A stretch of 17,620 nt of DNA from an uncultured Ruminococcus sp. (GTDB taxonomy: Bacteria > Bacillota > Clostridia > Oscillospirales > Acutalibacteraceae): NCBI GenBank assembly GCA_946414115.1, contig CAMKNF010000021.1, positions 1 to 17,620 on the forward strand, written 5' to 3'. Below are positions 13,165 to 17,620 of this stretch, piece by piece. Position 1 is the first letter of the stretch, and every line of letters starts with the position of its first letter. The notes beneath the pieces are model-generated. The model saw only the letters and a list, made by a program, of their open reading frames with translations. It was not told the origin of the DNA and searched no databases. The translations under genes were made by a program, and so were the position numbers.

Positions 13165-13644
13165 TTATTCTGAAAAATTAATTGCGACTAATAAATGAAG
13201 CGGAAATTCAAGCTTTATCCTCTCCGTAACTATCTTTTTTTGCTCCGGCGAAAGCGTGTCGTTAATTGTGATTGACAGTCTGAAGCTTGTCGGCAATTCG
13301 GTAAAAGTAAAATCCGTCAAGCCGCAGCTTCTTAATATATCGCAAAAAGCGTCGGGAGTACATTTACCGCCCATATTCTGTTCCTGCAGCATCAGCATTT
13401 CTCTGCGTTTTTCGGTTGAATACTCCTCCTTCTCCTTGCCGAGAAATTTTTCCCTTCGTTCAATTCCGAAATTCTCTGCCGTTTTAATAAAATACTCCTT
13501 TGTCATTGTATCAAGACTTTCAAAAAGACAGTCAAGTCCCTCGGCACAAGCCGAAAGCTCCTTTGATATATTTGAATTTTCGTCAATGCTGTAAATTCCG
13601 ACTGCATTCAGCTTTTCTTTCATTGAATCGTAACTACTCATCAT
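13165..13644 (-). CDS. Phage tail protein, YmfQ/XkdU-like (gpI family)
   Basis: A 159-residue protein of the DUF2313/YmfQ type, a baseplate component at the end of Mu/PBSX-type tail operons. It has an N-terminal helical region and the block YFIKTAENFGIERREKFLG, then KRREMLMLQEQNMGG and a C-terminal FPLHLLVAINFSE; the E.FLGL..D / RR..LL pattern is typical. Its start overlaps the baseplate J stop (ATGA); a second ATG at 13641 is equally possible. Position directly after baseplate J is the strongest support. It is the last gene of the operon; a terminator follows, and no tail fibre is encoded after it. Confidence 0.8.
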   Translation of the reverse strand: MMSSYDSMKEKLNAVGIYSIDENSNISKELSACAEGLDCLFESLDTMTKEYFIKTAENFGIERREKFLGKEKEEYSTEKRREMLMLQEQNMGGKCTPDAFCDILRSCGLTDFTFTELPTSFRLSITINDTLSPEQKKIVTERIKLEFPLHLLVAINFSE

Positions 13645-14669
13645 ACCACCGTAATTTCCGTAGTTCCTGCTTTAAAGCGCTGTGTAACGGAAAGCTCCTT
13701 GTTTTGCATAGATGTATCATACTCGTAGTTTTCCACGCAATCGGTTTCAATCAGTGCCTTGCCGAGCGCCGAAAGATAAAGCTTGCCGCCTATGGCGATT
13801 GAGTTGATGTATTTTTCAAACGCTGTCTTGCAAGCCGCCTTTACCTCTGCCTCCGAATAGCCGTTTTTCGCCGTAATTATTACATCAAGATCATAGCTGA
13901 CGGCAGTTGCGTTATACACCTTGACGTCAACATTAAGCTCACGCTCTTTATCAACAATCGACTGAAGCTTTTGAATTACCGTACTGTCAACATCGCCGTC
14001 GCTTGAACAAACATAAATATTAACCGTGCCCGAGCCTCTGACTCTTGCAACCGCCGACGCTTTTGCAACGCCCTCAACAGATAATGCAAGCTTTTCATAA
14101 TACGCCTTGTTTGTTCCGTTCGACTGATTTTTATATGTACTTCTTATGCGCTCACGCAATTCAATGTCGGTTTCTTCTTCCTCGCCGCCTGTAAACGGAA
14201 CGGAATTTGTTATTGATTCAATTTCCGTCGGAACGCTTACGCCGACTGTCACCTTATCTTTTTTGACATTTCCTGCACGTCCCGGCTTTTCCGCCTCTGC
14301 ATAAACGCATACAACCGTGTTTCCTGCGGAAATTTCCCCCTCTTCAGTCGTGCAAAACCTTACGGGAGAGCTGTCGTCGGTAGCTACAACCGTACCAATC
14401 GGAATGATAATATTGTGGTCAACCGGCTGTGAAATAAAGAAAAATATTTCTCCCTGTGCCTTTACTGCCTTTTTGCGCTCAAGACCACGCTGTTCTGCAA
14501 TGCAGTCAAGGTATTCTCCACTTGCGCTGTCGGCAAACATCTGATTTTTCAGCCATTCAAAGTTTACCTGTGCATTATAGATTTCTCCTGCAAGCACCTT
14601 AAGTCTGATTGCAACATCGCTTTTTTCGTCAATTTCCGTTTCGCTCTCCTGCTCGTATCTGTTTTTCAT
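13641..14669 (-). CDS. Baseplate J-like protein (XkdT-like); N-terminal start uncertain
   Basis: At least 342 residues of a baseplate J/gp47-family wedge protein. Typical features are the N-terminal LAGEIYNAQVNFEWLKNQMF and ASGEYLDCIAEQRGLERK (family: TA.GEYLD.HA...GL.R), GGEEEETDIELRERI (161-175), and SVEGVAKASAVARVRGSGTV near 197-216. It forms the wedge ring around the hub. The start is odd: the only ATG is at 14669 with no clear ribosome site, yet 12 in-frame codons before it (encoding TETYNEIYQR just before the Met) look like the conserved family N-terminus, after a GGAGGTG. No ATG, GTG or TTG exists there before a stop at 14733. See findings. Overlaps the next gene by ATGA. Confidence 0.9.
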   Translation of the reverse strand: MKNRYEQESETEIDEKSDVAIRLKVLAGEIYNAQVNFEWLKNQMFADSASGEYLDCIAEQRGLERKKAVKAQGEIFFFISQPVDHNIIIPIGTVVATDDSSPVRFCTTEEGEISAGNTVVCVYAEAEKPGRAGNVKKDKVTVGVSVPTEIESITNSVPFTGGEEEETDIELRERIRSTYKNQSNGTNKAYYEKLALSVEGVAKASAVARVRGSGTVNIYVCSSDGDVDSTVIQKLQSIVDKERELNVDVKVYNATAVSYDLDVIITAKNGYSEAEVKAACKTAFEKYINSIAIGGKLYLSALGKALIETDCVENYEYDTSMQNKELSVTQRFKAGTTEITVV

Positions 14670-14685
14670 TCTTTGGTATATTTCG

Positions 14686-15027
14686 TTATATGTTTCCGTA
14701 TAAATGCACCTCCGTATTTCGGCTTTCTCCGCCTATTGTGATTATAAGCTTAATAACTTCGCCGTACTCCAGAACTACGGCTTTGGTATCCTCAAACTGC
14801 GCAAGAGCCTCGTTTATGATAAGCTCTGCATTTTCTTTGGCAAGGTCGCTTTCTGCGTCTATGCTCCTTATGTCCGAACCTGTTTCTCTGTCGTAAATAA
14901 ATCCTCCGAGCCTTGCGCCGATACAGATTTGTGCACGCTGAAAAAGTGCGTCCGTATCTGAAATCATTTTGTAATTGCCTGTGCTGTCAACAACTGCGTC
15001 GCCGTTTTTAATTTTTACGTCCGTCAT
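14686..15027 (-). CDS. Baseplate wedge protein, gp25/GPW family
   Basis: A 113-residue lysozyme-like gp25/W-family (or DUF2634/XkdS-type) baseplate protein. Key blocks are the central ICIGARLGGFIYDRETGSDI and the C-terminal beta part KLIITIGGESRNTEVHLYGN. It connects the sheath with the baseplate wedge. The start overlaps the upstream spike-like gene by ATGA and has AAGGAG at 8 nt. It lies between the spike and baseplate J genes, the expected order for Mu/PBSX-type tails (V/R - W/S - J/T). Confidence 0.85.
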   Translation of the reverse strand: MTDVKIKNGDAVVDSTGNYKMISDTDALFQRAQICIGARLGGFIYDRETGSDIRSIDAESDLAKENAELIINEALAQFEDTKAVVLEYGEVIKLIITIGGESRNTEVHLYGNI

Positions 15028-15362
15028 ACAGCAAGCTCCTTTCCGTTTACAAGCACTCTGCCGTCGTTTTTGAGGACAATTGACGCTCCGCCCTTTGAGT
15101 AGAGCATAAGCTCACCCTCTTCAAGCTCCGTACTGTTTGCAATCACACCGAGCCCCACTTCACCGTCATCAAGAGGGAGTACTACTGCACGTTCTCCCGT
15201 CGGCGGAACGCTTACAATTCCGTACGGAAAGCAGGATTTAAGCCTTTTATGCTCGCCCGAAGAAACGACCGCAGTGCCGTCCCTGTCGTTTTTATTTACG
15301 TTTCCCTTGACCGCATTCGGCGAAGTCAGGGAATTTTTTGTTATGTAGTTCATCAGCCACAT
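15024..15362 (-). CDS. Baseplate spike-like protein (gpV/Mu gp45-like)
   Basis: A 112-residue protein with an OB-fold-like N-terminal part (GIVSVPPTGERAVVLPLDDG with EVGLGVIANS) and a short C-terminal repeat-like strand region (MLYSKGGASIVLKNDGRVLV then NGKELAV), which is the form of Mu gp45/gpV membrane-piercing spikes, here short. It would trimerise at the tip under the hub. Start ATG has AAGGAG at 8 nt and overlaps the hub-gene stop by one base (TGATG). A position-equivalent DUF2577/XkdR protein is the alternative name. The spike apex His-x-His metal motif is not visible. Confidence 0.75.
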   Translation of the reverse strand: MWLMNYITKNSLTSPNAVKGNVNKNDRDGTAVVSSGEHKRLKSCFPYGIVSVPPTGERAVVLPLDDGEVGLGVIANSTELEEGELMLYSKGGASIVLKNDGRVLVNGKELAV

Positions 15363-16297
15363 CAGAATCTCTCCTTTCCAAGTGTAACAGTCGTTTTTTC
15401 ACCGTCACTTCCGACAGTATATCTTATTTTCCTAACGGTGAGGTTTTCAATTCTGCCAAATAATTCGTCGTCCAAAACAGCAGGTCTGCCGATACTTTCA
15501 ATAAGACAGCCGACGCAATCAAGAGCAATTGAATAACTGTCGCTGTTGCTTTTGCTGATAATATTGTCGGCAGTCTGAACAGTAGTCTTGTCCGCAGTTG
15601 CGTTGACATACCGCACACGCTCAATCCCTTTACATTCGGGATTTTCATTTTTTATGCATCCTCCGTATGTACCTGCCTCGGTGAGTTTCAGCCTGACCTC
15701 TGAAATCAGCTTAAACCGTCTTTTATTTTCTCTTATAGCAGTGTAACCAATTCCTTTTTTTCCGAATTTTATTGTTTCACCGCCTTCAAAGCCTTTAAAA
15801 AACGCCTTGCCCTTTCCCGTAATTCTCGGCTCTTTACCGTAGCGGTTAATGCAGAAATTCCTGAAAACCTGCCAGTGCGTCATACCCTTGTCAATTTTAA
15901 GTGTGCCGAAAAACGGAACGTCGTCTGCGTAATATTCCGTCAGTCCGAACGGCTTTAAATGTCTGTTGAAAATAAAATCAGCCGAAGGGTTAATGTACGT
16001 CAAAGGTTCAGCCTCGTTGTCAAGCAGAAACGCCGACGGACTTCTCGCCGTAATTTTCGTAATTGCTCCGTCCTTGCTTTTAATGCCGATAATTTCGTCA
16101 ATCTGACCTGTAAATACAGCTTTTTCATCAAGAAACGCCGTAATAAAATCTGCATTCTCGCTTATTTTTTCGTCATACGGAATTGTGATTGTCAAATCGT
16201 CGGCAGGCACTTCAACGTCAGCGTTGAGAATAACCGTCAGCACGTTGTCAAGGTACTTTTCTGTTTTGTCAGAATATGTAATCAAAAACTTCAGCAC
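15362..16297 (-). CDS. Baseplate hub protein, XkdQ/gpD-like
   Basis: A 311-residue protein matching the XkdQ/late-control D (gp27-like hub) group in length, order and content: an N-terminal VTLTIPYDE-like barrel start, FTGQIDEIIGIKSKDGAITK (exit/reference-frame block typical for gpD/XkdQ), ITARSPSAFLLDNEA, and a C-terminal GRIENLTVRKIRYTVGSDGEKTT, all written here in short excerpts. It makes the central hub that carries the spike. The start is GTG at 16297, overlapping the LysM gene stop by 7 bases, with AAGGCGG at about 10 nt; weaker than its neighbours but coupling is likely. Confidence 0.85.
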   Translation of the reverse strand: MLKFLITYSDKTEKYLDNVLTVILNADVEVPADDLTITIPYDEKISENADFITAFLDEKAVFTGQIDEIIGIKSKDGAITKITARSPSAFLLDNEAEPLTYINPSADFIFNRHLKPFGLTEYYADDVPFFGTLKIDKGMTHWQVFRNFCINRYGKEPRITGKGKAFFKGFEGGETIKFGKKGIGYTAIRENKRRFKLISEVRLKLTEAGTYGGCIKNENPECKGIERVRYVNATADKTTVQTADNIISKSNSDSYSIALDCVGCLIESIGRPAVLDDELFGRIENLTVRKIRYTVGSDGEKTTVTLGKERF

Positions 16298-16806
16298 AGC
16301 TTAACCGCCTTTCCGTCAAGCGGAATATCGGGACGTTTTACGCTTGGATTGAGCTTTACAAGAGTATCAATCGCCACACCGAATTTATAGGAAATATCCC
16401 ACAAGCATTCGCCGTTTTCAGCCGTATAAACATCAATCTCATCCTGCTTTTTCTTCTCCATAACCTCTCTGAACACAAAGCTGTATTCAAGAACGTCGGG
16501 CTTTGGCTCTCCCTTGATTTTTAGGCTTTCAAACACAGCATAAACGGGAGTGATTTTCGGTATTGCCAGCACGCCTTGTCCACCCTCTCTGAAAAGCGAA
16601 AGAAGTCTGTCGAACTGTTCAAGGCAGTCGGCACCGTACAGCTCGCCCGTTCCGCTGATTACCATATTTTTTCTTCCCATATTCTGTATGTACGAGGTGC
16701 CGTTCGGCGAGTTAAGCTCCTTAACGGTTTTATCGCATTCAAAGACAAGCTCTTTCGGATTATGGTGCCACTGCACACCCTTAAATCTCATCGGTACAAG
16801 CTTCAT
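16291..16806 (-). CDS. Tail protein with DNA_circ_N-like domain and C-terminal LysM (XkdP-like)
   Basis: A 171-residue protein of two parts. Residues 1-115 (MRFKGVQWHHNPKELVFECD, then NMGRKNMVISGTGELYGADC, FREGGQGVLAIPKITPVYAV) resemble the Mu DNA-circulation/DNA_circ_N and XkdP N-terminal domain. Residues 125-171 are a LysM (DVYTAENGECLWDISYKFGV, then VKLNPSVKRPD), which binds peptidoglycan or packs the hub. It corresponds to XkdP/gp53 just ahead of XkdQ. The start overlaps the 48-residue gene by ATGA, with GAGGAGG about 10 nt upstream. In typical tails a tape-measure gene precedes it; here none does. Confidence 0.85.
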   Translation of the reverse strand: MKLVPMRFKGVQWHHNPKELVFECDKTVKELNSPNGTSYIQNMGRKNMVISGTGELYGADCLEQFDRLLSLFREGGQGVLAIPKITPVYAVFESLKIKGEPKPDVLEYSFVFREVMEKKKQDEIDVYTAENGECLWDISYKFGVAIDTLVKLNPSVKRPDIPLDGKAVKLC

Positions 16807-16949
16807 CGCATTCGTGCCTCCTCTTCCTCAACAAGCCTTGTGCTGTATCTTCTGCTTTCCTGTTCAAGCAGTTCGCTCATATTTTCAACGTCAACGCCCT
16901 GCGTGTATTTTTCTGCTGTACTTAACAGAGCCTGATTAAACTGTGTCAT
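16803..16949 (-). CDS. 48-residue charged helical protein in the tail operon
   Basis: A very small gene linked by ATGA overlaps to both neighbours: it starts in the stop of the tube-like gene and ends in the start of the LysM gene. The protein begins MTQFNQALLSTAEKYTQGVD and ends LVEEEEARMR; a central helix-prone, Glu/Arg-rich stretch is likely. AGGAG lies 8 nt before the ATG. I do not recognise a family. It occupies the place where a tail chaperone and tape measure are normally found, but is far too short for a tape measure. Real translation is well supported by coupling and ribosome site. Confidence 0.75.
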   Translation of the reverse strand: MTQFNQALLSTAEKYTQGVDVENMSELLEQESRRYSTRLVEEEEARMR

Positions 16950-17311
16950 ATTTCTCTCCTCTCACGTGCGGTAATTTTCACCGTATATTCAACAGCGTTC
17001 TTTGCGCTTATGCTTGCAGTAACGCTTGATATAAAGCAATCCTTGTAGGTGACAATCTTTTTTGTGTTGAAAATTTCAAGTCGTTCAAAGCTCTGTCCCT
17101 GCAAAAAATCAAGCTTGCCCGAGTTATTCATCACAAGCTCAATATTGTACCTTTTGCCCGATATTCTCTCAACGGGAACATCGGTAAGAAATTGTGAAAT
17201 ATCATAAAAGGTGTTTTCAATTTTGCACGTTGCCTTTTTAACTCCGCCGACAATTTTGCCGTTAAGCCAAATTGTAATATCGTCACCCTTTTCAAATGCA
17301 AAATCAGCCAC
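16946..17311 (-). CDS. Tail tube-like protein (tentative)
   Basis: A 121-residue beta-rich protein. The layout (DITIWLNGKIVGGVKKATCK, then FYDISQFLTDVPVERISGKR, YNIELVMNN, FNTKKIVTYKDCFISSV, then an A..EYTVKITARERREI end) resembles tail-tube or tube-initiator folds of contractile tails, in which the N-terminal VNG..I..V..F.. strand pair and a YSGC-like strand are typical. The call is by shape, not by a firm motif. Start: GTG at 17311, 6 nt after GAGGAGG and 1 nt after the upstream stop; a longer frame back to 17371 would overlap the upstream gene and lacks a site. Ends in ATGA overlap with the 48-residue gene. Confidence 0.65.
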   Translation of the reverse strand: MADFAFEKGDDITIWLNGKIVGGVKKATCKIENTFYDISQFLTDVPVERISGKRYNIELVMNNSGKLDFLQGQSFERLEIFNTKKIVTYKDCFISSVTASISAKNAVEYTVKITARERREI

Positions 17312-17312
17312 G

Positions 17313-17576
17313 CTACCCCTCCTCACAAAGGCAGAATTCAATTTCGAAATGCACCGTACGGTAAATTGCATTCAAGTCAGGGTCAAAGGCAATCGGAGAA
17401 GCGTCGGACTCGACAATAATCTTCTGACTGTCAGCCTTTTTAAGTCCTGTCAGAAGTTCGCTCACGATTTCCGACAAGCCGCTGCCGTTCTCCGTTGCAG
17501 GTGCATACACCCTGATTTCAGCCTTAGCCGCATAGCTGTCGCCCTTGATTGTTGAAGAAAGATAGCCGCCGATGTA
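17313..17576 (-). CDS. Partial tail-region protein truncated by the contig end
   Basis: The last 87 residues of a protein whose beginning is missing because the adapter starts at 17577. Visible: YIGGYLSSTIKGDSYAAKAE, IRVYAPATENGSGLSEIV, a helix SELLTGLKK, and FDPDLNAIYRTVHFEIEFCL at the end. The alternating strand-helix-strand character and the position before a tube-like gene suggest a tail terminator/completion type protein; this is a guess from context. An internal GTG at 17510 is in frame but the reading continues upstream of it. The stop lies 1 base before the next gene's GTG, and its tail provides that gene's GAGGAGG. Confidence 0.6.
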   Translation of the reverse strand, partial: YIGGYLSSTIKGDSYAAKAEIRVYAPATENGSGLSEIVSELLTGLKKADSQKIIVESDASPIAFDPDLNAIYRTVHFEIEFCLCEEG

Positions 17577-17620
17577 AGATCGGAAGAGCGTCGTGTAGGG
17601 AAAGAGTGTAGATCTCGGTG
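17577..17620. other. Illumina adapter contamination (not genomic)
   Basis: From 17577 the sequence reads AGATCGGAAGAGCGTCGTGT and continues AGGGAAAGAGTGTAGATCTC then GGTG. As I recall it, this is identical for all 44 bases to the TruSeq universal read-through adapter. It interrupts the tail-operon gene in frame-independent manner and should be trimmed; anything coded there is artificial. Confidence 0.97.

Noticed and set aside
17310..17371. 20-residue longer N-terminus of the tube-like protein
   Set aside because: It would overlap the end of the upstream gene by about 60 bases; the GTG at 17311 has GAGGAGG at 6 nt.
1..17620. tRNA or rRNA genes and CRISPR arrays
   Set aside because: Looked for cloverleaf/CCA-like ends and regular direct repeats; none seen by eye.

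Overview
The window looks like a chromosomal segment of a low-to-moderate G+C, anaerobic, Gram-positive gut-type Clostridia, probably of the Ruminococcaceae/Oscillospiraceae. This rests on AGGAGG-type ribosome binding sites, TTGACA/TATAAT promoters, ECF vitamin transporters under THF and FMN riboswitches, a clostridial [FeFe]-hydrogenase, a FeoA-FeoB-Cys-rich protein operon, and PBSX/Mu-type tail genes. The last 44 bases (17577-17620) are not genomic: they match the Illumina TruSeq read-through adapter, so the contig ends in an artefact that truncates the last gene.

Layout. (1) 1-2914, minus strand, four independent units read right to left: a hicA-hicB toxin-antitoxin pair with a perfect palindrome inside its promoter; a gene of unknown function that probably starts at TTG; ribU (riboflavin ECF S-component) behind a complete promoter-FMN riboswitch-terminator leader; and the start of a folate-type ECF S-component behind a complete promoter-THF riboswitch-terminator leader. 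(2) 2957-6041, plus strand: a housekeeping operon murI - DUF1934 (YwiB-like) - argS. (3) 6042-7294: a palindromic repeat, a strong hairpin, a small unrecognised ORF whose Shine-Dalgarno lies in that hairpin, and a convergent YdcF/SanA-type (DUF218) membrane protein. (4) 7371-9922, plus: the ferrous-iron uptake operon feoA-feoB-FeoB-associated Cys-rich protein, with a palindromic operator-like site just after the -10 and a terminator at the end. (5) 9939-11573, minus: a monomeric [FeFe]-hydrogenase, best fitting group B. (6) 11703-12716, plus: a zinc-ribbon, single-pass membrane protein. (7) 12717-13153: nested inverted repeats (MITE-like) and a terminator. (8) 13165-17576, minus: nine tightly overlapping genes for a contractile-tail baseplate (partial gene, tube-like protein, 48-residue protein, DNA_circ_N-LysM protein, XkdQ-like hub, gpV/gp45-like spike, gp25-like, baseplate J, YmfQ/gpI-like), ending in a terminator with no tail-fibre gene and no tape-measure gene visible.

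Functional links. The first region is about vitamin acquisition (riboflavin and folate salvage through a shared ECF energy-coupling module encoded elsewhere). The iron importer sits tail to tail with an iron-rich hydrogenase; this is suggestive but no shared regulation is visible. The most unusual part is the compact tail/baseplate cluster: it could be prophage remains, a tailocin, or another contractile injection system, and the sequence upstream of the window would decide which.
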